A stretch of DNA of 33,943 nt from Peribacillus deserti (GTDB lineage Bacteria > Bacillota > Bacilli > Bacillales > DSM-1321): NCBI RefSeq assembly GCF_002863585.1, contig NZ_PGUY01000035.1, positions 1 through 33,943 on the forward strand. The letters are read 5' to 3'. The translations under genes and the position numbers were made by a program. The first letter of the stretch is position 1. Each line of letters begins with the position of its first letter. This document shows positions 14,901 through 23,039 of this stretch, in pieces. The notes beneath the pieces were generated by a model. It worked only from the letters and a program-made list of their open reading frames with translations, was not told the DNA's origin and made no database searches.

Positions 14901-16133
14901 TTATTTTGCAGATTTCGTTGCTTGATTCACTCCTAACTTATTTATCAGTGAGGATATCGTCAGACCTTGAAAGAGCAATGAAAATAATACAACACTAAAA
15001 GTCAGGGCAAGTATAGTTTCTCGCCCTGAAAAGGAATGTGGAAGACTCAGAGCTAAAGCAATAGAAAGGCTTCCCTTTAAACCACCCCAGTTAAGAATCA
15101 TTTTGTATTTCTCAGGGAAATTCTTAATGAACCCTAGACTAATATATAAAGCAATAGTTCTAGATATAAGTACGATTATAATGGAGAGGGTAATAGCTTT
15201 CCATTGACCAGTAAGGTCAATATTTTTAATTTCTAGACCTATCATTAAGAAAATCAATGAATTAGCAATAAGGGTTATGACTTCCCAAAAGGAATTGATA
15301 TTTGTTTTTGTGGTTTCAGACATCCCAATTTTAGCACCATAATTTCCAAATATAAGCCCACTGACAACCACTGCGATAACACCTGATACATGGAAATGCT
15401 CAGCGATAAAGTAACTCCCAAAGAATAATATAATCGAAAATGCAATTTCAATGGGATAATCGTCATAGAATGTTAGCAATTGGGAAAAGACAAAACCCAA
15501 AATACTTCCAACTAGTACCCCTCCTAAACTAAACTTCATAAATAACAGAAGCCCAAGACCTAAGCCTTTCCATCCCATTTCTAAATAAGTAATCAAATAC
15601 AAAGTCGAGATCTGGAAAAGAACAACTGCAACTCCGTCATTCAATAAGGATTCTCCTTCAATAATGGTAACTAACCTCTTTGGTACCCCAAGCGATTTAA
15701 AAATAGATATAACGCTTATTGGATCTGTTGCACTCATTAAAGAAGCAAAGGTAAATGCCATAACTAAAGGTATCGATAGAAGGTAATGAGACCCTAAACC
15801 AATCAATAAAAACGAGATCAGTGTCCCTCCTAGTGCAAGTGCTATGACTGGCCCTCTTTCCTCTTTTAGATGAGTAAAGGGTAATTTTAATGTAGCATCC
15901 CCTAATAATATGGGAAGAAATAAGGAAATAACAATGATCTGAAATACATCTGATTGAGTTATAAAATGCTCAGCTTCTTCTATGATTGGGATATTGGTAA
16001 CACCTAGAATCAGCCCCACTATTACTAACGCAATTGAATAAGGTTTTTTTGCTAATTTTGACACTGCGATGACACTAATAGAAATAGCCAGTAAGATGAG
16101 TATTTGTATAAAAACTTCATGAAAATTACTCAA
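14901..16133 (-). CDS. CPA1-family Na+/H+ antiporter (NhaP type)
   Basis: A 410-residue membrane protein with about 12 segments that exports Na+ (or K+) in exchange for H+. CPA1 hallmarks are present: ATDP at residues 135-138 and GESLLNDGVAVVLFQ with the N165-D166 pair. There is no C-terminal regulatory domain. The start is placed at TTG 16133, directly after GGGAGGGGAA; the frame stays open five codons further but would bury that site. A small frameshifted membrane gene lies just upstream (16168-16379). It adds to two CPA2 antiporters and a K+ uptake protein nearby, giving a strong ion-homeostasis theme. Confidence 0.9.
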   Translation of the reverse strand: MSNFHEVFIQILILLAISISVIAVSKLAKKPYSIALVIVGLILGVTNIPIIEEAEHFITQSDVFQIIVISLFLPILLGDATLKLPFTHLKEERGPVIALALGGTLISFLLIGLGSHYLLSIPLVMAFTFASLMSATDPISVISIFKSLGVPKRLVTIIEGESLLNDGVAVVLFQISTLYLITYLEMGWKGLGLGLLLFMKFSLGGVLVGSILGFVFSQLLTFYDDYPIEIAFSIILFFGSYFIAEHFHVSGVIAVVVSGLIFGNYGAKIGMSETTKTNINSFWEVITLIANSLIFLMIGLEIKNIDLTGQWKAITLSIIIVLISRTIALYISLGFIKNFPEKYKMILNWGGLKGSLSIALALSLPHSFSGRETILALTFSVVLFSLLFQGLTISSLINKLGVNQATKSAK

Positions 16134-16167
16134 CAATTCCCCTCCCAATGAACAAATATATAGGTAA

Positions 16168-16379
16168 TTAAATTTTCCTTTTAATAAACAGCAGGTCTAA
16201 TAAATAAACTAACACTGTAAATATTCCACAAAACAATATAGTTACACCATAATAGTATAAAGGATGTTGAAAAAAGCGCCTTTTGACACTACAAAAACTT
16301 AAAGAAATAGCCTTGAAAATAGGATACCAAGAAAAACTCCCAATAACCCATACAAGGAAATATTGGTTTTTCTTTTCAT
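16168..16379 (-). pseudogene. Frameshifted two-span small membrane protein
   Basis: From an ATG at 16379 with AGGTGGG 6 bases upstream, a 26-codon frame (MKRKTNISLYGLLGVFLGIL) stops at 16299. A second frame then encodes RRFFQHPLYYYGVTILFCGI and a further hydrophobic span ending KRKI, stopping at 16168. Joined, they make a protein of about 68 residues with two membrane spans, broken by one frameshift. It lies 34 bp before the NhaP-type gene and was probably its operon partner. Alternatively the first 26 residues are a functional peptide. Family not recognised. Confidence 0.5.
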
Positions 16380-16560
16380 ACTAATCCCACCTATACAGTT
16401 TTGAAGTTTCTACATTTTTACCAATAAGTTTTACGGTCGAAGTCTTAAATGATTCACATTCCATTATCTTCTATCCTTAATGGTTCCACGTATACCTATT
16501 TACTCTCCATATTGACTACCCTGAAATAGGAACAATAAATCCATTGTTTTTCAATCATAG

Positions 16561-16589
16561 TTGAGGCGGTAATAATAATGAGATAATAT
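16561..16589 (+). promoter_or_regulatory. SigA-like promoter of the K+ transporter
   Basis: TTGAGG (16561-16566), a 17-bp spacer and TAATAT (16584-16589), 43 bp before the GTG start. Confidence 0.5.
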
Positions 16590-16632
16590 AAATAAAAGCA
16601 TTAAAATTTGTTTACTTTAAGGAGTCGTTTAT

Positions 16633-17985
16633 GTGGGTTTCCTCAAAATTAGTAAGCCAAAGGCTATAAAAATCCATCCTTCCCATATTCTTATCCTAGG
16701 ATTTATGGTGTTAATCATTTTAGGAACGTTTTTATTTATGATTCCAGCGGCTACTAAAGACAGACATCATCTTAGTTTAATTGATGCTCTATTTGAAGCT
16801 ACTTCGGCAGTATGTGTAACGGGATTAGCAGTAGTTGATACCGGCACTACTTTCACTTTATTTGGACAAATCGTCCTGCTGCTCCTTATTCAAGTGGGCG
16901 GATGGGGATTTATGACAAGTGGTATACTTATGTTTATTATCCTGGGGAAAAAAATCGGAATCAGACAAAGGTTATTATTACAAGAATCTTTAAACACGTT
17001 TACATTACAAGGCGTAATCAAATTAGTTCAGCGTGTTATCATCATTACACTAATCATAGAAGCAATTGGTGCGGTGGCATTGTCTATTAGATGGTCATAT
17101 GAAATGAGTATCAGTAAGGCTATATACTACGGTATATTCCATTCCGTTTCAGCCTTCAATAATGCTGGTTTCGGTTTAGAAAAAGACAGCCTGAGTATTT
17201 GGGTTGGCGACCCGACAGTAAACATTGTCATTACTTCGTTATTTATACTAGGTGGTATTGGTTTTTTTGTGGTTGCAGATGTATTTGAGAAGAAGAATTG
17301 GAGAAAAATTTCGTTACATACCAAAATAACTTTATCCTTTACATTATTAATTAATGTAGTGAGTACACTTGTTATTTTTGGTTTAGAATATAACAATCCA
17401 GCTACATTAGGGAATTTAGAAACCGCTGATAAATGGTGGGCTGCCTACTTTCAAGGTGTTGTCCCGCGTACAGCCGGATTTAATTCAATTGATATTAGTC
17501 AAATGAATTTAAGTTCCCTTGTGTATATGATGGGTATAATGTTTATCGGAGCGTCTTCTGGATCTACTGGCGGCGGGATCAAGGTTACCACTTTTGCTTT
17601 ATTAATTTTTGCTCTCTGGTCAGTCCTTGCTAATAAGGAAGATATTAATATTTTTAAGCGAAGGATTCCCAAACCTCTTGTATATAGAGCTTTATCCATT
17701 GCAGTTTCTGGAGTATTATTTAATTTTTTTATTTTCTTTTTACTGACGATTACTGAAAAAGGAACTGACATGTCATTAATAGCATTTGAAACCGTTTCAG
17801 CCTTTGCCACCGTTGGAATGAGTGCTGGGTTAACCATGGACTTAAGCACTTACGGTAAAATTCTGATTACAATTATGATGTTTATTGGCAGAGTAGGTCC
17901 ACTAACAATGGCTTTTGCACTTGCTGTTCATTCACAAAATAAGGCTAATATTCGTTATCCAGAAGAAAAAATACTAATTGGATAG
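16633..17985 (+). CDS. TrkH/KtrB-family potassium uptake channel subunit
   Basis: A 450-residue membrane protein of the Trk/Ktr superfamily that conducts K+ (with Na+ in Ktr systems). The four filter loops are visible: SAVCVTGLAVVDTG, SAFNNAGFGLEKD, PRTAGFNSIDIS and SAFATVGMSAGLT, each with the key glycine. GASSGSTGGGIKVTTF, the flexible segment after the third loop, is also present. The start is GTG at 16633 with AAGGAG 8 bases upstream; an ATG two bases earlier is out of frame and stops quickly. It is probably the KtrB/KtrD-type subunit; no KtrA/KtrC regulatory gene is in the window. Confidence 0.93.
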   Translation: MGFLKISKPKAIKIHPSHILILGFMVLIILGTFLFMIPAATKDRHHLSLIDALFEATSAVCVTGLAVVDTGTTFTLFGQIVLLLLIQVGGWGFMTSGILMFIILGKKIGIRQRLLLQESLNTFTLQGVIKLVQRVIIITLIIEAIGAVALSIRWSYEMSISKAIYYGIFHSVSAFNNAGFGLEKDSLSIWVGDPTVNIVITSLFILGGIGFFVVADVFEKKNWRKISLHTKITLSFTLLINVVSTLVIFGLEYNNPATLGNLETADKWWAAYFQGVVPRTAGFNSIDISQMNLSSLVYMMGIMFIGASSGSTGGGIKVTTFALLIFALWSVLANKEDINIFKRRIPKPLVYRALSIAVSGVLFNFFIFFLLTITEKGTDMSLIAFETVSAFATVGMSAGLTMDLSTYGKILITIMMFIGRVGPLTMAFALAVHSQNKANIRYPEEKILIG

Positions 17986-18022
17986 GTATGAAAGTATTAA
18001 ATCCTATTAGTACCTGCCAGTA

Positions 18023-18048
18023 CCCTCCACTAGTTGGAGGGCTTTTTT
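18023..18048 (+). terminator. Terminator of the K+ transporter gene
   Basis: CCCTCCA and TGGAGGG form the stem, followed by C and T6. It is 38 bp past the stop. Confidence 0.9.
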
Positions 18049-18416
18049 GCTTCCTCCTATATTTCATCAAGAGCTGAGGCAATTTGGATTGTTCCCTTAT
18101 ATGTATAACTACACAATATTTTTGCCAACGAAGGGGCCAAAATAAGAATGGAACATGAATATCTTAAGCAACCACCTTAAGCATTAAATAAATTAGCTGA
18201 CCAGTAGGTTAAGTTAAATTTTGAAACTCTTCTCGCCCCAATTTAAATTTATATGCAGTTCAATAATATATCTCTATGGACAACATTAGAAAAAAGGCAA
18301 GGCGAACACCTGGCAGAACTACTCTTAAACCTGGCCTAGCCTTGAATTTTTTCGTATTTTTTAACTTGTTGCGACTGTTAATGTAATAAGATCTACTTCT
18401 CCATAGTAACTGTTAT
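18049..18416. other. Gene-free stretch with a weak hairpin
   Basis: No gene is visible. CAAGGC near 18300 pairs with GCCTTG near 18340, followed by AATTTTTT, a possible weak plus-strand terminator with a large loop. Nothing else stands out. Confidence 0.35.
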
Positions 18417-18442
18417 GTTTAGGTGGAGTCACTAAAGGGCAC
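18417..18442 (+). promoter_or_regulatory. Possible SigB promoter of the GlsB-family gene
   Basis: GTTTAG (18417-18422), a 14-bp gap and GGGCAC (18437-18442) resemble the SigB pattern GTTT / GGGTAT. The B. subtilis relative YdaS is SigB-controlled, which supports the reading. Confidence 0.4.
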
Positions 18443-18491
18443 ATAAAGATATATGGAAACATAGAAATCTGTCATAAGGAGACATGCTATT

Positions 18492-18752
18492 ATGGAATTT
18501 TTATGGTCGTTAATTATTGGGGGTATTATTGGCTGGTTAGCTGGATTGATTTTGGGCCGAGACGTACCAGGAGGTATAATAGGTAATATCATAGCAGGAT
18601 TTATTGGTGCATGGTTGGGTGGTTTAATATTTGGTGATTGGGGTCCAAGTATCGCCGGTTTTGCCATTTTTCCAGCTTTACTCGGTGCTATAATTCTCAT
18701 CTTAATCGTAAGTTTTATTATGAAGTCTCTTCGAGGACGAAACCGCCGTTAA
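18492..18752 (+). CDS. GlsB/YeaQ/YmgE-family stress membrane protein
   Basis: An 86-residue, very glycine- and isoleucine-rich protein with three membrane spans. Family features are WSLIIGGIIGWLAGLILGRD, then GGIIGNIIAGFIGAWLGG and GDWGPS. It ends in a basic SLRGRNRR tail. AAGGAG lies upstream of the ATG. These small proteins (formerly called transglycosylase-associated) are induced by general stress, but their mechanism is unknown. It stands alone between a likely SigB promoter and a strong terminator. Confidence 0.92.
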   Translation: MEFLWSLIIGGIIGWLAGLILGRDVPGGIIGNIIAGFIGAWLGGLIFGDWGPSIAGFAIFPALLGAIILILIVSFIMKSLRGRNRR

Positions 18753-18767
18753 TAAGATCTTTTACTT

Positions 18768-18804
18768 AAGGAGGCAGCTCACAAATCAGAGCTGCTTCCT
18801 TTTT
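18768..18804 (+). terminator. Terminator of the GlsB-family gene
   Basis: AAGGAGGCAGCTC pairs with GAGCTGCTTCCTT around an 8-base loop, followed by TTT. It lies 15 bp past the stop. Confidence 0.85.
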
Positions 18805-18830
18805 ATCGATTCAAGCCAATTTAACCGGGT

Positions 18831-18951
18831 TAAATAATAAGTCCAAGATGCTTATTAACTAACCTGCTCTTTAGTAAACTTTTCTACCCTTTTTATCAAA
18901 GAATAGTCAGTAAGAGTAGAGCACATGTTATTAGACTAACGCACCAGTTAG
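18831..18951. repeat. Paired REP-like element (BIME-like), copy 1
   Basis: About 110 bp beginning TAAATAATAAGTCCAAGATG is repeated almost exactly at 30486-30598. It holds two palindrome-family sites, CTAACCTGCTCTTTAG and CTAACGCACCAGTTAG (18936-18951), about 60 bp apart. Only a handful of substitutions separate the copies. Confidence 0.8.
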
Positions 18952-19084
18952 TGAAGTAAAGCCTTTTTATTCTATCTCAAAGAATTTTCGTACTGCGAAA
19001 CTAATTCCCCACAAAACCTTTAAAGGGTTTTCTCCGTTTTCATCGAATTTGGAACATTGAATATAATGAAAAGGTGGAATATCT

Positions 19085-19468
19085 AAGAATTCTATTTCTT
19101 CCCCTATTGGGTGTAAGGTAAACAATGTTTTCATCCATGTAAGTAACCTAGAAAAATCAGCAAAATGGTACAGTGACTTACTTGCAATCCCATTCAATAA
19201 GAATGAGGTTTCTTCACCAGTATATAACATTCCCATTACTTCTGAGACTGGTCTTACTTTAGACGATCATACTTTTGATCCAGGATTTACATTAAACCCA
19301 TCAGAACAAGTTTTATTTAACTTCTCCGTCAAGGATATTGATGAAGCATATGAATTTGTTAAGAACAAAGGAATTACAATAGTTAGGGAAATAGAACGTA
19401 TTAATGATTTTGTCTATTTTAACTTTAAGGACTTAGATGGAAATGTTCTGATGATCTGTAATTGTTAA
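19085..19468 (+). pseudogene. VOC-family protein copy with lost start codon
   Basis: A full-length, uninterrupted 127-codon homologue of the gene at 11260, from KNSISSPIGCKVNNVFIHVS to DLDGNVLMICNC. The start ATG has become AAG while the ribosome binding site AAAGGTGG is kept. There is no in-frame ATG, GTG or TTG nearby, and an in-frame TGA lies 18 bases upstream. Several substitutions relative to copy 1 are scattered along it. Unless ATA at 19079 can initiate, it is silent. Confidence 0.82.
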
Positions 19469-19475
19469 GGAGCTT

Positions 19476-19505
19476 AGCTATGGTTATATAACCATGGCTT
19501 TTTTA
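19476..19505 (+). terminator. Terminator of the start-less VOC copy
   Basis: AGC-ATGGTT and AACCAT-GGCT form the stem around ATAT, followed by T6. It is still intact although the gene is dead. Confidence 0.8.
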
Positions 19506-19609
19506 TTGCAGACAAGGGGTCAACTTCGACTCTAAGAAAAAGTAAACCATCCAACCTTACTTAATGTGATTACCGAAATAGCTTCCATCAACAGTCATCT
19601 TCTTTTCCA

Positions 19610-19625
19610 CTAACGCACCCATTAA
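19610..19625. repeat. REP-like element CTAACGCACCCATTAA
   Basis: Good left arm, degraded right arm; it overlaps the end of the broken P-loop gene (stop codon at 19622). Confidence 0.5.
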
Positions 19626-20249
19626 TTGAACAATAGAATTTGTTTTGCGTAATCCTCCCAGTTTTGGCCATCTGTATTTACTTCAATTGTGGGAATAATT
19701 GATTTCTCCGCTTGTCTTCTATATTCTTGCTGTTGATCGATTAATAATTTACAAGCATCATTGATTTCCAATTCTGTTTTTCCCACCCATTCTTCTGGAT
19801 TTCTACTCATCATTCTTTCCATAACATTCTTGGGAGAGATTGTTAGTAAAGCACACCTTGCTCCCATTTCCAACAACTCACTTTTCTATATGTTTAATAT
19901 CATCCATAATTGAATTTGAAAAAGCTACGCGGTGATTTAAATGAAACCTTTCCAATATAAAAAATAAGCCGTTGGATCTTTTTTTTGATTGCCCAAAATC
20001 ACTTGCCCAATTATTTAAGTTTTTTAACATACTCACTCTATCTTTTAAGAGTTTTAAATGATCTAGACGATTTAACCGCCTTAATTCCCCATTAACTTTA
20101 TGTAAAACTTGAGAATAATGTTCACTAAGAATAATTACACTCCGCTCAGCAAATTCATCCTTAGCCTGAAGTTATTTCATCAGCTTTAAAACAGATGTTT
20201 TTCCTGAATGTGAATAACCCTCTAGAATTACCCCTGTAAATTGAGCCAT
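19622..20249 (-). pseudogene. P-loop kinase-like protein, stop codon and frameshift
   Basis: From an ATG at 20249 with GGAGG 5 bases upstream, the sequence MAQFTGVILEGYSHSGKTSV carries a Walker A loop (GYSHSGKTS). A TAA interrupts at codon 28 (KLMK-stop-LQAK). The same frame then continues open for about 90 codons, including EHYSQVLHKVNGELRRLNRL. Near 19885 one extra base shifts the frame just before ELLEMGARCALLTISPKNVM, which is then open to the stop at 19622. The whole would be about 208 residues, kinase-sized. Both lesions are clear from the reading frames. The exact family (nucleotide or small-molecule kinase-like NTPase) is uncertain. Confidence 0.75.
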
Positions 20250-20355
20250 CTTATCCTCCACGAAAACTTTATTTTTTATAGTTCTTTTTTTGACTTGCCC
20301 CTCTTTCTTTAAGAATACTGAACTAATATTAATAATAAAATAAATTTTTCTTAAA
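20250..20355. other. Gene-free leader region of the broken P-loop gene
   Basis: AT-rich, with no clear promoter chosen. The gene-free region continues past the REP-like element to 20668 with nothing further recognised. Confidence 0.3.
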
Positions 20356-20392
20356 CTAACGTACCCGTTAGCTTAAGTACAGTTCTTCACAA
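20356..20392. repeat. REP-like element CTAACGTACCCGTTAG with TTAAGTACA tail
   Basis: A perfect 6-bp palindrome (CTAACG/CGTTAG, loop TACC) followed by CTTAAGTACAGTTCTTCACA. The tail recurs after the sites at 12457, 28727 and, in part, 30594. Confidence 0.65.
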
Positions 20393-20668
20393 TCTGTGAA
20401 AGGCTGCTGTTATGAAGCAACTTAGCCTTCCCCTTGGCAATGCTTTGACTACGAATTAGATTTGCGTTTTACCATTTAAGAGTGCACAAAAGTATTTCGA
20501 AGAAGACTCGATAATAGAAATGAAAGAAAAAATATAAAATAAGAACATTTAAAAAGACCGAATATAGCATTTTTACTTCCAATGGTTTTTTAACTTCATT
20601 CACGAAGGCTATATGTTGATTTCAAGTTCTTAGGGAGAGGAAAAGCTTTTTCTTAAAAATACAATATC

Positions 20669-21649
20669 TTATTTTATTTTTGCTACAATTTTCCCCTTCA
20701 CATGACGCTCTGAAAGACGGGATAAAGCATCTGGAACATCCTCTAGGCTTATTATTTCATTTAACATAGAAGAAATTCCCCCTTCATCCACTAACTTAAG
20801 TAGTTCATCTCCCATTACTCCTAGATCTTGTTGAGCCTTATGACTACCGGATTGGTGTGCTGCACCAAGGGCAATTTCATGATACGAAACCGATTTTGTA
20901 AAAGGCTTTATTTTTGTAAAATCAGGTGCACCTGAAATAAAAACGATGTGTCCCAAAAAGGCAATAGTATCTAATGAATTTGTTGCACTTTCTCTGCTTA
21001 CTGCATCCACCACTGCATCGACACCACGCCCGTTTGTAATCTCCATCACTCTTGAGGTCACATCTTCTTCATGGTAATCAATGACATAATCGGCACCAAG
21101 TGATTTTACATACTCGTGGTTACGACTGGAAGCAGTGGAAATCACCTTTTTGCCTGCATGTTTAGCTAATTGAACAGCAAATCCTCCTACTCCGCCAGCA
21201 CCGCCATGTATTAAAATGATTTCAACTTGATCCATGGGCAGTTTACGGAATAACGATTGGTATGCTGTGTACCCAGCTGTCGGCAAAGCAGCAGCATCTT
21301 CAAACGTTACTTCGTTTGGAATTCGAGAAACAGTATGTGCCGTGGTAACGGTATATTCTGCATAGCCACCTTTCTTTGTAAGGTCTCCATGATAGACTAC
21401 CCGATCACCTTTTTTCCACTGTGTGACCCCTTCACCAATCTCTGTCACTATACCTGCTACATCTAAACCAAGAATATGAGGATAAGACCAATTGGGATTG
21501 CCACCAGTAGCTGTTTTATAATCAACCGGATTTAACCCAACCGCATAAACCTCAACTAAGATCTCACCTGGACCGGGATTTGGTGTTTCGACTTCTTCCA
21601 CCTTCATGTTTTTCCATTGTCCTTTTTCATGCAATAGCAATGCTTTCAT
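20669..21649 (-). CDS. NADPH-dependent quinone oxidoreductase (zinc-free MDR family)
   Basis: A 326-residue medium-chain dehydrogenase. It has the N-terminal GroES-like half (GEILVEVYAVGLNPVDYK) and a Rossmann half with the NADPH loop HGGAGGVGGFAVQLAKHAG (residues 148-166). The cysteine/histidine ligands of zinc alcohol dehydrogenases are missing, which fits quinone oxidoreductase-like reductases of quinones or enones. It is divergent from the MarR gene at 21802 and separated by 152 bp that include a MarR-type operator. It is therefore probably part of that regulon. Length is normal. Confidence 0.88.
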   Translation of the reverse strand: MKALLLHEKGQWKNMKVEEVETPNPGPGEILVEVYAVGLNPVDYKTATGGNPNWSYPHILGLDVAGIVTEIGEGVTQWKKGDRVVYHGDLTKKGGYAEYTVTTAHTVSRIPNEVTFEDAAALPTAGYTAYQSLFRKLPMDQVEIILIHGGAGGVGGFAVQLAKHAGKKVISTASSRNHEYVKSLGADYVIDYHEEDVTSRVMEITNGRGVDAVVDAVSRESATNSLDTIAFLGHIVFISGAPDFTKIKPFTKSVSYHEIALGAAHQSGSHKAQQDLGVMGDELLKLVDEGGISSMLNEIISLEDVPDALSRLSERHVKGKIVAKIK

Positions 21650-21765
21650 TTATCTCATCCTTTTCATGTAATCTTATTAAGTTTTGGAGCAAAGTTTATA
21701 ATATATATTGTTTCTGATGGAAACAAGAAATATGATTTAGTTGACCTTAACGTAATTTCATGTTA

Positions 21766-21781
21766 ATTTGTATATGCAAAT
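21766..21781. promoter_or_regulatory. MarR-type operator ATTTGTATATGCAAAT, site 1
   Basis: An almost perfect 16-bp palindrome between the divergent oxidoreductase and MarR genes, just upstream of the MarR ribosome binding site. A TTGACC at 21741 with TAATTT 17 bp later would place the operator over the -10 region. Matching sites are at 22253, 22952 and 23721. Confidence 0.65.
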
Positions 21782-21801
21782 GAATAGAGGGATTTGATAA
21801 A

Positions 21802-22236
21802 ATGAATGAAGAAGAACAGGTATTAATTCATTGTCTTTACTTTACAGCCAGCCGGTTTGCTCGTAACATTACAAAATTAGCCGATAAAACATTTGATTTT
21901 GGTGACCTTGCTCCTTCATACCTTTACATGATTATGATTGTGAAGTTCCATCCGGGAATCACACAGAAGGAACTATGCCACAAATTATCCATAGCTCCTT
22001 CGACCAGTACGAGGTTTATTGATAAACTTGAAAAATTAAAACTGGTTACCAGAAAAATGGATGGAAAACTAACATTTATCTCACTAACAGAAGAAGGAGA
22101 AAAAGTGTACCATCAATTTCGAGTTTCGTTAAAAGAATTGTTTAACAGCTATGCCAGAGTCTTAGGAAGCGAGTTCAGTAAAGATTTAAGCAAAATGCTT
22201 CACGAAGCGAGCAATAATCTAGAAAGAGATCTATAA
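21802..22236 (+). CDS. MarR-family transcriptional regulator
   Basis: A 144-residue winged-helix regulator. The recognition-helix region is PGITQKELCHKLSIAPSTSTRFIDKL (residues about 53-78), the wing is KMDGKLTFISLTEEGEKVY, and helices at both ends form the dimer interface. It is divergent from the quinone oxidoreductase and upstream of SDR, NAD(P)H oxidoreductases and aldo/keto reductase genes. MarR regulators in this setting (MhqR/YodB-like in role) repress detoxification genes until a quinone or electrophile is sensed. No cysteine-based sensing site is obvious. An operator overlaps its own promoter, suggesting autorepression. Confidence 0.9.
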   Translation: MNEEEQVLIHCLYFTASRFARNITKLADKTFDFGDLAPSYLYMIMIVKFHPGITQKELCHKLSIAPSTSTRFIDKLEKLKLVTRKMDGKLTFISLTEEGEKVYHQFRVSLKELFNSYARVLGSEFSKDLSKMLHEASNNLERDL

Positions 22237-22252
22237 TTTTTTTTACCCTTTC

Positions 22253-22268
22253 ATTTGCATATACAAAT
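22253..22268. promoter_or_regulatory. MarR-type operator ATTTGCATATACAAAT, site 2
   Basis: The reverse-complement form of site 1, between the MarR stop (22236) and the SDR start (22288). Confidence 0.65.
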
Positions 22269-22287
22269 AAATTTAGGAGGCATTGTT

Positions 22288-22935
22288 ATGTCAGAAAAGA
22301 TATTGCTAATTGTTGGTGCTGGACCAGGGATTAGTTTAAATACAGCAAGGAAATTCGGGAAAGAAGGCTTTAAAGTTGCCTTGATATCCCGCAGCTTAAC
22401 GTCATTACAAAAATATGAAAATGAACTTGAAAATGATGGGATTGAAGCAAAAGGATTTCCAGGGGATGTCTCTTCAGTAGAATCTTTAAAAACAGCAATT
22501 GATAAGGTAATCAAAACTTATGGAAAAATTGATGTACTTTTATACAATGCTGCTTCAGGGAGACCAGGCAAACCAACAACATTAACCGTTGACCAGTTAG
22601 TAGAAGATTTTAAAATCAGTGTAGCTGGAGTTCTTACTAGTGTAAAAGAAGTAATTCCCTATATGCAAAATGGAACCATTTTGTTAACCGGTGGCGGATT
22701 AGCTCTTCACCCATATGCTGACTATGCTTCATTAGCAATTGGAAAAGCTGGTATTCGCAATTTAGCATACAGCCTGCACCAAGAATTGAGCCCTAAAGGA
22801 ATCTATGTTGGAACATTAACAATTAAAGGGTTTGTTCAAGAAGGGACCTATTTCTCACCTGATAATATTGCGAATACATTTTATAAAATGTACGAAAATC
22901 AAACTGAAACAGAAATATTATTTGAAGAAAAGTAA
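22288..22935 (+). CDS. SDR-family NAD(P)-dependent oxidoreductase 1 (atypical)
   Basis: A 215-residue short-chain dehydrogenase-like protein. The cofactor loop reads VGAGPGIS (residues 9-16) rather than the classical GxxxGxG. The LLYNAASG segment stands in for NNAG. The active-site tyrosine region is ADYASLAIGKAG, a wider Tyr-to-Lys spacing than the usual YxxxK; this form is seen in a subfamily of small SDRs. The ATG at 22288 follows AGGAGG by 7 bases; the longer frame from 22255 would start inside the operator. The substrate is unknown. Confidence 0.85.
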   Translation: MSEKILLIVGAGPGISLNTARKFGKEGFKVALISRSLTSLQKYENELENDGIEAKGFPGDVSSVESLKTAIDKVIKTYGKIDVLLYNAASGRPGKPTTLTVDQLVEDFKISVAGVLTSVKEVIPYMQNGTILLTGGGLALHPYADYASLAIGKAGIRNLAYSLHQELSPKGIYVGTLTIKGFVQEGTYFSPDNIANTFYKMYENQTETEILFEEK

Positions 22936-22951
22936 AATTTTTTAGGCTTAC

Positions 22952-22967
22952 ATTTGTATGTACAAAT
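22952..22967. promoter_or_regulatory. MarR-type operator ATTTGTATGTACAAAT, site 3
   Basis: A fully symmetric 16-bp palindrome, 16 bp past the SDR stop and 72 bp before the first flavodoxin-fold gene. Confidence 0.65.
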
Positions 22968-23039
22968 ATAAAATTCCCTTTGAAAGAAATAATATGTTAA
23001 ATCAAACCTAAAAAAGAAATGACAAAAGGAGACTTACTA

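Noticed and set aside
18290-18350. Possible fluoride-type riboswitch (GGTGTTCGCC on the minus strand)
   Set aside because: Only a short loop resemblance; the conserved fluoride pseudoknot is not present, and it is not in the leader of a fluoride exporter.
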